Positions 19,420 to 28,122 of a stretch of DNA of 64,000 nt are shown in pieces (the first letter of the stretch is position 1; each line of letters opens with the position of its first letter). The translations under genes were made by a program, and so were the position numbers. The notes beneath the pieces were generated by a model. The model was given only the letters and a program-made list of their open reading frames with translations, was not told the DNA's origin and searched no databases. This stretch comes from Streptacidiphilus sp041262165 (GTDB taxonomy: Bacteria; Actinomycetota; Actinomycetes; Streptomycetales; Streptomycetaceae), in NCBI RefSeq assembly GCF_041262165.1, contig NZ_JBGCBY010000007.1:273138-337137 (forward strand), read 5' to 3'.

Positions 19420-19446
19420 TGTCACTTTCCCGGCGCCCGTCTCGTC
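19420..19446 (+). promoter_or_regulatory. ECF41-like promoter before the sigma factor
   Basis: TGTCAC (19420-19425) and CGTC (19443-19446) are separated by 17 bases, matching the promoter pattern reported for ECF41 sigma factors (TGTCACA, about 16 bases, CGTC). It lies 53 bp before the sigma factor start, which fits autoregulation. The pattern is from memory of the family; no start site was measured. Confidence 0.5.
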
Positions 19447-19499
19447 CTGTCTCCAGTGGCGATCCGCTAGCGCCCCGCAACGAGGAAGGAATCGCGACC

Positions 19500-20423
19500 A
19501 TGGCCGTTCCGGAGACCCGACCGAACGCCGAAGACCGCTTCACCCAGGCCTGGCATGCCAACCGCGGCTACCTGATCGACCTGGCGTTCCGGATACTCCG
19601 CGACATCGGCGAGTCCGAGGACGCGGTCCAGGAGGCCTTTTCCCGGTTGGCGGAGACATCGCCGGCAGCGATCGACGACGAACGCGGGTGGTTGACCGTC
19701 GTCACCAGTCGCCTGTGTCTGGACCGGATCCGCTCAGCTCGGTCGCGGCACGAGCGGGTCGACGGCGACGTCGTGGAAACGGCCAGGCGGCAAGACGGTG
19801 CGCGACCGGTGGATCCTGCCGATCGGATCACGCTCGACGACGAAGTCCGGCTCGCGCTGCTGCTTGTGCTGCAACGGCTCAGCCCGGCCGAGCGTGTCGC
19901 GTTCATCCTCCACGACGTCTTCCAGACGCCGTTCGCCGATATCGCCGAAGTCCTCGGCAGCCCTGCGCCGACGTGCCGCCAGCTGGCACGCCGCGCCCGA
20001 CAGAAGATCGGCGCCGTTCCGCCGCGCACGGCCTCGGCCGCCGTGTTCGACTCAGTCGCGTCGGCGGAACACCGGCTCGTCACCGAGCGGTTCATCACCG
20101 CCTGCGGAAACGGCGACATCGAGGCACTGCTGGTCGTGCTCCATCCACAAGTGTGGGGAGTCGCCGACTTCGGGACCGATTCGCCGATCCCACGCCAGGA
20201 CAACCACGGCGCCGGACTCGTTGCTGAACTCCTGGTCCGCCACTACGCGCACCGGATCACGCTGGTGACGCACCCGCTCGGCGGCGAGGCGACGATGCTC
20301 GCGTTTGCCGGCCGGGAGCTGTTCGCCGTCATGGTCCTGACTGTCGAGAACGGCCTGATCACGAAGATCGACGTCGCCGGCGACCCCGGCACGGTAGCCG
20401 TCGCGGGCCGTGCCCTGTTCTAG
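19500..20423 (+). CDS. ECF sigma factor with SnoaL-like C-terminal domain (SigJ/ECF41 type)
   Basis: 307 residues. Sigma region 2 spans about 15-85 (YLIDLAFRILRDIGESEDAVQEAFSRL, then RGWLTVVTSRLCLDRIRS). Region 4 spans about 115-170 (RLSPAERVAFILHDVFQTPFADIAEVLG). The last about 110 residues form a SnoaL-like domain (LVTERFITACGNGDIEALLVVL, GVADFGTDSPIPR), which in ECF41 proteins replaces an anti-sigma factor as activity switch. ATG 19500 follows GAGGAAGGAA. The next gene, 39 bp downstream, encodes a secreted protein rather than the usual small decarboxylase-like partner. Confidence 0.9.
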   Translation: MAVPETRPNAEDRFTQAWHANRGYLIDLAFRILRDIGESEDAVQEAFSRLAETSPAAIDDERGWLTVVTSRLCLDRIRSARSRHERVDGDVVETARRQDGARPVDPADRITLDDEVRLALLLVLQRLSPAERVAFILHDVFQTPFADIAEVLGSPAPTCRQLARRARQKIGAVPPRTASAAVFDSVASAEHRLVTERFITACGNGDIEALLVVLHPQVWGVADFGTDSPIPRQDNHGAGLVAELLVRHYAHRITLVTHPLGGEATMLAFAGRELFAVMVLTVENGLITKIDVAGDPGTVAVAGRALF

Positions 20424-20462
20424 AAGAAATCAGCTGAACTGAGATCGACCGGAGGTATCGAA

Positions 20463-21386
20463 GTGCAATACACCCGGAAGCCGGAAAGGCGACGTCGCAG
20501 TACATTGCGTCGCGCCTCGCTCGCCGTCGCTCTGCTGGTCGGCGCCGTTCCCGGCGCCGTCATGACAAGCCAGGCGAACGCGGTCACGCCAGTCGGCTCC
20601 AACCCGGCGAAGTACTTGGGCACTTGGAACTACGACCTGCCGAACCGGACGACCATGCGCAACATCGCCGTGATCAGCGGCCAGCCGACGGTTGAGATAC
20701 CTCAGATCGGCTGGATCGTGTTCTCCGACAACGCCGACGGAAGCGTGACGGGGCGCACCGATCAGGGCTGCACCTGGAACTTCGAGGTACGGGCCGACTC
20801 CCTGGACCTGGCCGGCTCCCAGAGCTGCTTCAACCATGTCGTCGGATCGGCCTACACGATCACCGACTGGACGGTGCGGGTGTCGGGGCACCACGAAAAC
20901 GAGTCGCTCACCGCGATCAGCCACCTTCCCACCGGAGATCGGGACTTCGTGTTGCAGGACGGCGCACGCACGAAGACCGGGAGGGACGACGACTCGACGC
21001 AGCGGTTCGTCGGCGGCTGGACGTATGCCCCGGCGAACCCACAGACGTTGCAGAACATCGTGGCGACATACGGCCCCGGCGGGAGCGTGACGTATTCGGC
21101 CGAGACCGGAACGGTTGCGTTCGCCAAGATCGGTGACGGGACCGTCGCCGCTCGCACGCCGGACGGCTGCACATGGAATCTGCGGGTCCAGGGCAACACC
21201 GCCGAACTCCAGCCTGCCGTTCAGACCTGCGAGCTCACCGATTCCACAGCGACACTCACGTTCTGGTCGATCGCCAGCGACGGCAGACAACAGGACTCTG
21301 TGATAGCCGGGACCGACGTCGCGAACGGTCAGACGAGCGCGTTCTCACTGAGTGTGGGCAACATGAGCAGCGATCTGCCACGCTAA
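20463..21386 (+). CDS. secreted protein with two homologous beta-rich repeats
   Basis: 307 residues. The GTG start has GGAGG 7 bases upstream. A Sec signal peptide (basic TRKPERRRRSTLRR, hydrophobic core, cleavage near QANA-V) exports it. The mature part holds two homologous domains of about 130 residues. Repeat 1 has LGTWNYDLPNRTTMRNI and DQGCTWNFEV; repeat 2 has VGGWTYAPANPQTLQNI and DGCTWNLRV, each followed by a second cysteine (QSCFN, QTCEL) for a likely disulfide. No enzyme motif is seen. It is probably cotranscribed with the ECF sigma factor, so it may be part of its output (inference). Confidence 0.8.
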   Translation: MQYTRKPERRRRSTLRRASLAVALLVGAVPGAVMTSQANAVTPVGSNPAKYLGTWNYDLPNRTTMRNIAVISGQPTVEIPQIGWIVFSDNADGSVTGRTDQGCTWNFEVRADSLDLAGSQSCFNHVVGSAYTITDWTVRVSGHHENESLTAISHLPTGDRDFVLQDGARTKTGRDDDSTQRFVGGWTYAPANPQTLQNIVATYGPGGSVTYSAETGTVAFAKIGDGTVAARTPDGCTWNLRVQGNTAELQPAVQTCELTDSTATLTFWSIASDGRQQDSVIAGTDVANGQTSAFSLSVGNMSSDLPR

Positions 21387-21466
21387 GACGGGTGACGACT
21401 GCGGGACAAGGGTGCCGCATTCCGGTGCGTTAGTCAGGAAGATCACCTGGAACCCCGCAGTCCGGC

Positions 21467-22141
21467 TCACAACGGGGCGCGCGAGGCCACGATCAACGTG
21501 GTGGTCAGCTCGATGTGCGCAGTCAGCGCGGCAACGGCGGAGTCGGCGTCGCCGTTGATCGCGTGCTGAAGGATGGTGGCGTGCTCCTGGGCCGGATCGC
21601 GCGCGGCGTCGGACGGGTCGATCGCTTCCGACCAGCGGCGGTAGAGGCAGGCGCTGTCCCGCAGTGCCGTCGCGATCGCGTAGAGCCGAGGGCTGCCGCA
21701 CCCGGCGAGCAGGGCGTCGTGGAAGTTCGCGTGGGCGGCTTCCCATGCCGGGGCGACGCGGGTTGGAGCGGACACGTCGCGGCGAGGCGTGTCGGCAAGG
21801 ATGAAATGGGTCGCAACGAGCCGGGTACGCCAGGCCATGTCGCCTCGCTCTGTGCCACGCCGCAGGGCCAGGCACTCGATATCCGTCCGCGTCCGGGTCA
21901 GATCGAGTAGGTCATCGACGGAAATCGGCGTGACCTGGAAACCAACCTGCGGGTTGGCCAGCACCAGTCCCTGTTCGGCCAGCCGACTGAGCACCTCCCG
22001 GATCAGCCCGACGCTGGCTTCGTAGGCCTGGCACAGCGGCGTGAACTTCAGCCGCTGGCCCGGCGCGAAGCGCCCGCCGAGGATGTCGGCCCGCAGCCGA
22101 GCGTGCACCTCGTCCGTGCGGGTCCTCGCACTGGTTGACAT
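21467..22141 (-). CDS. GntR-family transcriptional regulator (FadR/VanR subfamily)
   Basis: 224 residues. The winged helix-turn-helix is at about 8-72 (VHARLRADILGGRFAPGQRLKFTPLCQAYEASVGLIREVLSRLAEQGLV) and the all-helical FCD effector domain follows (about 85-215). ATG 22141 is used; the very long upstream frame on this strand overlaps the divergent dehydrogenase and is artefactual. The gene is divergent from a short-chain dehydrogenase over an 88-bp gap that holds a perfect 18-bp palindrome, so it probably represses both genes. Confidence 0.9.
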   Translation of the reverse strand: MSTSARTRTDEVHARLRADILGGRFAPGQRLKFTPLCQAYEASVGLIREVLSRLAEQGLVLANPQVGFQVTPISVDDLLDLTRTRTDIECLALRRGTERGDMAWRTRLVATHFILADTPRRDVSAPTRVAPAWEAAHANFHDALLAGCGSPRLYAIATALRDSACLYRRWSEAIDPSDAARDPAQEHATILQHAINGDADSAVAALTAHIELTTTLIVASRAPL

Positions 22142-22173
22142 GGACGGCAGGATACACAACTTCGACATGAGTC

Positions 22174-22191
22174 CGGATATTCGAATATCCG
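22174..22191. promoter_or_regulatory. 18-bp perfect palindrome, likely GntR operator
   Basis: CGGATATTCGAATATCCG at 22174-22191 is a perfect inverted repeat in the 88-bp gap between the GntR gene and the divergent dehydrogenase. It is AT-rich against its surroundings and overlaps where both promoters must lie. GntR/FCD proteins bind short dyads of this kind. Confidence 0.7.
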
Positions 22192-22229
22192 TTGACATCT
22201 CGAACATGAAGAGTCGAGACTTCTGACCC

Positions 22230-22967
22230 ATGACCCCTACGACGAGGCGCAGCGTCATCATCACTGGTGGCGGGACGGGCATCGGCGCCGCCACCGCAGA
22301 ACTGTTCGCCAAGACCGGGCACGACGTCACGATCACAGGTCGACGTAGTGACGTGTTGGCCACCACCGCCAAGCGGTTGGGGGTGACCCACGCCGCGTTC
22401 GACGCCGCCGACCCGGCCGCCGTTCGGATGGCGCTCGACCAGTTGCCGACCACCATCGACGTGTTGGTCAACAATGCCGGCGGCAACGCCGACCGTCGCC
22501 GTCCGCCCGTCGCCGCAGGCGACCTTGCCGGCGTGGCCGACGCGTGGCGGGCGAACTTCGAGGCCAACGTGCTCACCACGGTCCTGGTCACTGAGGCGCT
22601 CAAGCCGCGGTTGGCGGACGGAGCACGTATAGTCACCGTCGGTTCGGTGGCTGCCAAGCAGGGATCCGGTTCGTACGGCGCGGCCAAGGCCGCCCTGGAG
22701 GCGTGGAACGTCGAGACCGCGAGGACGCTGGGTTCCCGCGGGATCACTGCCAACATTGTGGCACCGGGGGTCACTCTGGACACCGAGTTCTTCGCCGGCA
22801 CGGTGTCCGAGGAGTGGGTCGCGGCACGGGTGTCCGCCGCGTTCAACCGGCGGCCTGGCACCCCGAACGAGATCGCGGAGGCGATCTTCTTCCTCGGCCG
22901 GCCCGATTCCGGCCACCTGACCGGCCAGGTGATCCACGTCAACGGCGGCGCCTACGCGGCGCGGTGA
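22230..22967 (+). CDS. short-chain dehydrogenase/reductase (SDR)
   Basis: 245 residues, a classical SDR. The cofactor motif TGGGTGIG is at about 12-19, with GRRSDV after strand 2 (arginine suggests NADPH preference), NNAGG near 82, and the catalytic Ser-Tyr149-Lys153 set in GSVAAKQGSGSYGAAK. The C-terminal end GHLTGQVIHVNGGAYA is typical of FabG-like enzymes. Probably controlled by the divergent GntR regulator. The substrate is unknown. Confidence 0.93.
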   Translation: MTPTTRRSVIITGGGTGIGAATAELFAKTGHDVTITGRRSDVLATTAKRLGVTHAAFDAADPAAVRMALDQLPTTIDVLVNNAGGNADRRRPPVAAGDLAGVADAWRANFEANVLTTVLVTEALKPRLADGARIVTVGSVAAKQGSGSYGAAKAALEAWNVETARTLGSRGITANIVAPGVTLDTEFFAGTVSEEWVAARVSAAFNRRPGTPNEIAEAIFFLGRPDSGHLTGQVIHVNGGAYAAR

Positions 22968-23064
22968 CCACTTGCTGAACCGGGCTGTCGTGCGGCCACC
23001 AGCGGCGGGAATGCCACCGGCTGAGGCCCTGATGCCACGTCGGCACCACCGAGCCGGGCACCGC

Positions 23065-23094
23065 GCCGAGGACCGGCACCGGCCGGTCCTCGGC
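23065..23094. terminator. bidirectional stem-loop terminator
   Basis: A 12-bp perfect stem (GCCGAGGACCGG with CCGGTCCTCGGC) and a 6-base loop lie in the 172-bp gap between the convergent dehydrogenase and LAL regulator genes. Confidence 0.65.
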
Positions 23095-23139
23095 CCACCG
23101 AAGCCCTTGCCCAATGGGGAGTTGACTTCCCGAGACCGC

Positions 23140-25914
23140 TCAGCGGCTGGCTTGTGGTGTGATCTGCTGGTCGATGATGTCGCGGAGTTGGTGACGGCCG
23201 GTGATGCCGAGCTTGGGATAGGAGCGGTACAAGTGTGAGGCGACAGTGCGGGGGGACAGGAACAATCGGTCGGCGATCTCGCCGTTGGTCAGGCCGTGTC
23301 CGGCGAGGATGACGATCTCGCGCTGTTGAGCAGTGAGGCCGTCCAGCGCGCCCGGGGCGCCCTGCGGGGCTTGCACCGTTACGCCGCAGGCACGCAGCTC
23401 GGATTCCGCGCGGTGGGTCCACGGTGCCGCGCCCAGACGGCGGAACGTTTCCAGGGCGGTCACGAGGACGGGCTTGGCATCGTTGATCCGTCGCTGCCGG
23501 CGCATCCATTCCCCGTAGTCCAGCTGAAGCTGGGCCCGTTCGAACGGCCACGTGTCTCCGGTGGGATCGGCCAGGGGCGCGGCGAAGTGGGCTTCGGCGC
23601 TGTCGGGCTCGGCGAGCAGTCCGCGGGCGCGGGCCGTGAGTTGTTCCAGCCGCGGCCCGGGCGCGGGGTCCACGCGAGCCAGCGCGCGCTCCAGCAACGT
23701 ACGCGCTTCGAGGTGCCGTTCGGCGCGCACCGCCGCAGTGGTGAGGTCGGCGACGGCGAGGTACGAGAAGTGATGGTGCAGGGGTGTGCCGTCGGCGGCG
23801 AAGAGTTGGCTGAGCTGCGCGTACGCGGTCACGTAGTTGCCCTGGGCCAGCGCGGCGAGACCTGCCGTCTGCCAGATCCTGGCGGCGAACCCGCGGTATT
23901 CGGAGGTGTCCACGGTGGCGCGCACGCGGGCCAGCAGCGGTGCCACCTGGTCGTGTTCGCCGCGCATGGCCGCCACGATGGCCGTGGTGAGGTCGGCCGA
24001 GCCCGCGACGGTTTCCATCTTGTAGGCGGCGGCGATGTCGCCCGCCTCTCGGGCGGCGGCGAGTGCGTCGTCCCAGCGCCCGCTGTCGACGCATGCCCAT
24101 TGCAGTGCCGACAGCACGCCGCCGCTGGCGCCGCGGACGCCCGGGGCGCGCAGTCGGCTGAGGGCTTCGCGCAGCACCCTGACCGCCAGTTCGGTTTCGT
24201 CCAGGACCCAGGCCGCCGCGCCGAACGTTCCCGGGTCCGCGAGGGGTCCTGCCGCTGTGCGCCGCAGGCGGGGGACGATGTCGGCTCTTTCACCGAACGG
24301 GTCCGTGCAGGCCCGGATCCAGATCCGGTACTCGTCGGCGCGGCCGGAGGGCCGGTCCTGGGCCGACGGCGGTGGCCCGTCCCGGGAGTCGAGCAAGTCG
24401 AGGGCGGCACGGGCCTTGGCGCAGACCTCGGGGAGTCCGGTCTGGTGGGCGACCGTGGCGGCCATCCAGACAGCCTGCCAAGCGATTGCCGGTAGCCTCG
24501 GGGATGCCTCGGCAGCGACGGACAGGAGTGTGTCGAACGCGTCGGCGTTGCGGTTGGACCACAGCAGCGACCAGCCGATGTCCAGCCGGGCGGCGATGCG
24601 CAGGTCCGGGGCGGAGGTCAGCGTGAGTACCTTGCCCGCCAGTTCCCGTACCCAGTCGGCCTGTCCGGTGGGCAGGGCGAGTTCGGCGGCGGCCAGTAGT
24701 CGCCGGGCCTTGTCGGGTTCGCCGGGGCTGAGCTCGGCGGCGCGTTCGAGGGCGCGTGCCGCCGCGGCGGCACCGCCGCGGCGCTGTGCCTGGGCCGCGC
24801 TGTCTTCGAGCAGTGCTGCCAGGTGCTCTTCGGGTTCCAGTGCGGCGGCCGCCAGGTGCCAGGCGTGGCGGTCGGGCTGGTCGCGGAGCGCGTCGGCGAC
24901 CTGTCGGTGCGCCGCGGCCCGCTCGGCGAAGGGCGCGGCATGGTAGATGGCCGACCGGGTGAGCGGATGGGCGAACCGCAGGCCCGCCGTGTCCAAGCGG
25001 ATCAGGCCCGCCGCTTCCGCCGGGGCGAGCGCGGCGGCGGAAAGACCTGTAACCGCCGTGGTCAGGTCCGGGCTGTCGGCGGCCGCGGCGAGCAGCAGCG
25101 CGGATCGGGCCGCCGGGGGCAGAGTGGCGTACTGGGCAGCCATGAGGGCGGTCAGCTGCCCGGTCAAGGGCAGCGGTTCGGCGTTCCATCGGCGCCCCGC
25201 GTCGGGATCCGTTGCGATCACCCTGGCCAGCTCGATCAGTGCCAGTGGGTTGCCGACCGCCTGGGCCAGCACCTGTTCACGCAGCCGACCGTGCGGCGGG
25301 CGCGGTTGCGCGTCCAGGAGCAGGCTTGCGTCCGGCCGGGTGAGCGGTCGCAGCAGGAGCTGCGGCAGGTCCCGCTCGAAACCGGCGGGAGGTACGTTCC
25401 CGCGGGCGCCGACCAGCAGCACGAGCTGCTCCGATTCGAGGCGCCGGGCGGCGAAGGCGAGCGCGTCCAGGGAGGCACGGTCCAGCCATTGCGCGTCGTC
25501 GGCTGCCACCAGCAGCGGCTGCTCGTCGGACAGCTCGGACAGCAGGGTGAGTACGGCGATCCCGGTGAGCAGGGCGTCGGGCGGCGCAGGGTCGTCGGAG
25601 AGCCCGAACGCGCCGCGCAGCGCCTCGGCCTGGCGGGTCGGCAGGCGGGCCACGCGGTCCAGCACCGGGCGCAGCAGCTGGTGCAGCCCGGCGAACGCCA
25701 GGTCCTGCTCCGACTCCCTGCCGGTGGTCGCCAGCACCCGCATCCCCGCCGCCTTGGCCTCGCGCGTGGCTTCGGCCAGCAGGACGGTCTTGCCCAGACC
25801 CGGATCGCCCAGGAGCAGCAGAACGTGGCTTTCCTTGTGGGGCGGGGCGATCAGTTCCCGCAGCAGGGACAGCTCCTCCCGCCGCCCGATCACGTTGGTG
25901 TCCTTACGGGTCAT
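23140..25914 (-). CDS. LAL-type LuxR-family transcriptional regulator (large ATP-binding)
   Basis: 924 residues. The N-terminal ATPase has Walker A GDPGLGKT (36-43) and a Walker B strand with LLVAADDAQWLD (near 140). The middle is an Ala-rich TPR-like helical region. The C-terminus is a LuxR helix-turn-helix (GLTAQQREIVILAGHGLTNGEIADRLFLSPRTVASHLYRSYPKLGI). ATG 25914 follows GAGGGTGG; the open frame beyond it overlaps the divergent hydrolase and is not coding. LAL proteins activate nearby catabolic or biosynthetic genes on binding a ligand. Repeated 21-bp sites near its own start and in front of neighbouring genes are candidate targets. Confidence 0.93.
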   Translation of the reverse strand: MTRKDTNVIGRREELSLLRELIAPPHKESHVLLLLGDPGLGKTVLLAEATREAKAAGMRVLATTGRESEQDLAFAGLHQLLRPVLDRVARLPTRQAEALRGAFGLSDDPAPPDALLTGIAVLTLLSELSDEQPLLVAADDAQWLDRASLDALAFAARRLESEQLVLLVGARGNVPPAGFERDLPQLLLRPLTRPDASLLLDAQPRPPHGRLREQVLAQAVGNPLALIELARVIATDPDAGRRWNAEPLPLTGQLTALMAAQYATLPPAARSALLLAAAADSPDLTTAVTGLSAAALAPAEAAGLIRLDTAGLRFAHPLTRSAIYHAAPFAERAAAHRQVADALRDQPDRHAWHLAAAALEPEEHLAALLEDSAAQAQRRGGAAAAARALERAAELSPGEPDKARRLLAAAELALPTGQADWVRELAGKVLTLTSAPDLRIAARLDIGWSLLWSNRNADAFDTLLSVAAEASPRLPAIAWQAVWMAATVAHQTGLPEVCAKARAALDLLDSRDGPPPSAQDRPSGRADEYRIWIRACTDPFGERADIVPRLRRTAAGPLADPGTFGAAAWVLDETELAVRVLREALSRLRAPGVRGASGGVLSALQWACVDSGRWDDALAAAREAGDIAAAYKMETVAGSADLTTAIVAAMRGEHDQVAPLLARVRATVDTSEYRGFAARIWQTAGLAALAQGNYVTAYAQLSQLFAADGTPLHHHFSYLAVADLTTAAVRAERHLEARTLLERALARVDPAPGPRLEQLTARARGLLAEPDSAEAHFAAPLADPTGDTWPFERAQLQLDYGEWMRRQRRINDAKPVLVTALETFRRLGAAPWTHRAESELRACGVTVQAPQGAPGALDGLTAQQREIVILAGHGLTNGEIADRLFLSPRTVASHLYRSYPKLGITGRHQLRDIIDQQITPQASR

Positions 25915-25988
25915 CGCGGAAACGCCACCCTCACTCGGCCGAATACGGCCCGCACACAGCCAAGGTGATCCGGTCGTGCAAAGCCGTG

Positions 25989-26009
25989 TGCAGTCAGGTT
26001 GCGGATACC
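25989..26009 (+). promoter_or_regulatory. regulon site A (TGCAGTCA-N3-TGC-GAT motif)
   Basis: 21-bp element beginning TGCAGTCAGGTTGCGGATAC between the divergent LAL regulator (start 25914) and hydrolase (26083). It is identical, in opposite orientation, to the site at 27154-27174. Confidence 0.6.
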
Positions 26010-26082
26010 GGACGGCCGCTGCGCGGCACAGGGTTGAGTGTATGGATGCTGTCCTCTGCGCGCGATGGAACGCGGGTTCGTG

Positions 26083-26949
26083 ATGCCGTATGTCATGGTC
26101 GGCCGGGAGAACACCGGTGACATCCGGATCCACTACGAGGACCACGGCGCGGGCCCGCCCGTCGTCCTGGTCCACGGCTACCTCGCCGACGGGCGCTCGT
26201 GGGAGAAGCAGGAAGCGGCTCTGCTCATGGCCGGGTACCGCGTCATCAGCTACGACCGGCGCGGCGGCGGCGACTCCGGCCGGCCGACGGTGGGCTACGA
26301 CTACGACACGCTGGCCGCGGACCTGAACATACTGCTGGAAGTCCTGGATCTGCTGGATGCGGTGCTCGTCGGCTGCTGCTCCGGCACGGGGGAACTGACC
26401 CGGTACCTGGGAACGTACGGGCAGCGGCGGGTCCGCGGCGCGGCACTGCTGGCGCCTCTGCCGCCTTTTCTGCCCCGGTCCGGCGCCAACCCGGAGGGCA
26501 TCGCCCCGGGCGTCCTCGACGCCTTCCTCGGCGAGCTGTCCGCCGACCGTCCGGCGGCGATCAAGGCATACCTGGACCGGTACTACAACATCGACTACTA
26601 CGACACCGACTACCGCAGCACCGACCTGATCGGCGGAAGCCGGGTGAGCGACCAGGCGTGGCAGAACAGCTTCCACGTCGCGCTCCGGGTGTCCGCGGTC
26701 GCGGCCCTGGGCTGCGCGGTCGCGTGGCGGGAGGACTTCCGGGACGACGTCGCCCGCATCACGATCCCCGTCCTGATCGTGCAGGGCGCTCACGACAGGG
26801 TCATGCCGCCCGGCGCGACCGGGAACCGCCTGGCCGTGATGCTGGCCGACGCCCGCCTCGCGGTGATACCGGACGGCGGTCACGCGATCATCTGGACGCA
26901 CGCCGCCCAGGTCAACCAGCTGCTCGTCGGCTTTCTGCAAGCCCTGTGA
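26083..26949 (+). CDS. haloperoxidase-like alpha/beta hydrolase with Cys in the nucleophile position
   Basis: 288 residues. The fold matches non-haem haloperoxidase/esterase proteins (VVLVHGYLADGRSWEKQ, VISYDRRGGGDSGRP). The nucleophile elbow, usually LVGFSMGTGE, reads LVGCCSGTGE, which places Cys99 where serine is expected; Ser100 follows directly. Acid Asp in GAHDRVMPP and His in PDGGHAIIW remain. Cysteine nucleophiles occur in dienelactone hydrolases, so activity is possible but altered. ATG 26083 (MPYVMVGREN) is chosen; an upstream start at 26038 is possible. Divergent from the LAL regulator across site A. Confidence 0.87.
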   Translation: MPYVMVGRENTGDIRIHYEDHGAGPPVVLVHGYLADGRSWEKQEAALLMAGYRVISYDRRGGGDSGRPTVGYDYDTLAADLNILLEVLDLLDAVLVGCCSGTGELTRYLGTYGQRRVRGAALLAPLPPFLPRSGANPEGIAPGVLDAFLGELSADRPAAIKAYLDRYYNIDYYDTDYRSTDLIGGSRVSDQAWQNSFHVALRVSAVAALGCAVAWREDFRDDVARITIPVLIVQGAHDRVMPPGATGNRLAVMLADARLAVIPDGGHAIIWTHAAQVNQLLVGFLQAL

Positions 26950-26960
26950 CGCGTACGGCA

Positions 26961-27131
26961 GGCGGCGAGGAACTCCAGCAGAGCCAGGATCCGGTCGGCG
27001 GTGCCGTGGATCGCCGGCACTGGGACGTCGATCTTCGGCAGGTCGTCGCGGAAGTCGGTCAGCCAGGAGTCGACGCACGCGTAGGTGACGAACGGCGACG
27101 CTGTTACCGCGACCTCGAAGGAGGCGTCCCA
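26961..27131 (-). pseudogene. haloperoxidase-type hydrolase fragment
   Basis: About 57 codons on the minus strand read FEVAVTASPFVTYACVDSW, LTDFRDDLPKIDVPV and IHGTADRI, a clear internal piece of a haloperoxidase-like alpha/beta hydrolase around the acid residue. Neither the nucleophile half nor the catalytic histidine end is present, and both flanks are unrelated. It is related to the intact gene at 26083 (WREDFRDDVARITIPVLIVQG) but not a copy of it. Site B lies just upstream in the right orientation, so its former promoter has survived. Confidence 0.75.
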
Positions 27132-27153
27132 GGCCCGGGCTCGGGCCAACCTC

Positions 27154-27174
27154 GGTATCCGCAACCTGACTGCA
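27154..27174 (-). promoter_or_regulatory. regulon site B
   Basis: Exact reverse-complement copy of site A (21 of 21 bases), oriented toward the decayed hydrolase fragment and paired head-to-head with site C across a 20-bp spacer. Confidence 0.6.
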
Positions 27175-27194
27175 TGTCCCCTGCGGCGGCCCAG

Positions 27195-27215
27195 TGCAGT
27201 CAACATGCGGATTCC
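27195..27215 (+). promoter_or_regulatory. regulon site C
   Basis: Begins TGCAGTCAACATGCGGATTC, 32 bp before the hydrolase start at 27247. It shares 17 of 21 bases with sites A/B. Confidence 0.6.
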
Positions 27216-27246
27216 GCCGCCGCGTCGCGGTTGATTCGCTCGGGTC

Positions 27247-28122
27247 ATGGAGCTCAACTCGTACTCAGGTCTGCCGAACGAGCGGGTCAAGGCCGCGAAC
27301 GGCATCGACTACGCGTACCGCGACACCGGCCCGACGGACGACGGCGCCGGTGTGCCGCTGGTCCTTCTCCAGCACTTCCGTGGAAACCTCGACAACTGGG
27401 ATCCGGCGCTGATCGACGCGCTGGCACCGGCCCGGCGTGTCATCGCCTTCGACAACGCCGGAGTCGGCGGCTCCACCGGGACGACTCCGAACACCGCGGA
27501 CCAGATGGCACACGACGCCATCGCCTTCATCGAGGCGGTCGGGGCCCTGGGCCTCGGCCAGGTCGATGTCCTGGGATTCTCCCTCGGCAGCTTCGTCGCG
27601 CAGCAGATCGCCCTGACGCGGCCGGCGCTCGTCAGAAGGCTGGTCCTCGCCTCGTCGGCGCCGCAGGGCGCCGTCGGCATGCACGGCTGGGCCCCTGAGG
27701 TCATCGACGCTGTCGGCAACCTTGAAACCAGCCCCGAGGAATACCTGAGCGTCTTCTTCACCGGATCCCCGGCAAGCCTGCGGGCCGGCCGGCAAACCCT
27801 GCAGCGGATCTACGGCGCCCGGAGCGCAGGCCGGGACACGGCGACCAATTGGGCGACCCGCGAGGCGCAGTACGACGCGGTGTGCACTTGGGGGATCCCC
27901 GATCACGCGAAGCTCCAGCGGCTCGGCTGCCTGAGGATGCCCGTGTTCGTGGCGAACGGGGACAGCGACCCGATGATCCTGCCGCACTACTCCCACCTGC
28001 TCGCGGGTCTGATCCCGCAGGCTCGCGTGAAGATCTATCCCGACTCGGCGCACGGGTTCCTGTTCCAGCACCACGCGGAATTCGCCGCGGACGTCGACAC
28101 CTTTCTCGGCGGCCCTCGATGA
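27247..28122 (+). CDS. alpha/beta-fold hydrolase
   Basis: 291 residues. The triad is visible: Ser in LGFSLGSFVAQQ (near 118), Asp in NGDSDPMILP (near 240) and His in DSAHGFLFQ (near 269). The oxyanion strand is LVLLQHFRGNLDNW. It resembles the large group of haloalkane/epoxide-type hydrolases, but the substrate is unknown. The ATG at 27247 follows site C by 32 bp. Its stop overlaps the next gene start (ATGA), so the two are cotranslated. Confidence 0.9.
   Translation: MELNSYSGLPNERVKAANGIDYAYRDTGPTDDGAGVPLVLLQHFRGNLDNWDPALIDALAPARRVIAFDNAGVGGSTGTTPNTADQMAHDAIAFIEAVGALGLGQVDVLGFSLGSFVAQQIALTRPALVRRLVLASSAPQGAVGMHGWAPEVIDAVGNLETSPEEYLSVFFTGSPASLRAGRQTLQRIYGARSAGRDTATNWATREAQYDAVCTWGIPDHAKLQRLGCLRMPVFVANGDSDPMILPHYSHLLAGLIPQARVKIYPDSAHGFLFQHHAEFAADVDTFLGGPR

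Noticed and set aside
25915..27078. 5' extension of the LAL regulator frame by 388 codons
   Set aside because: It lies antisense to the hydrolase at 26083, and a good start with ribosome site exists at 25914.
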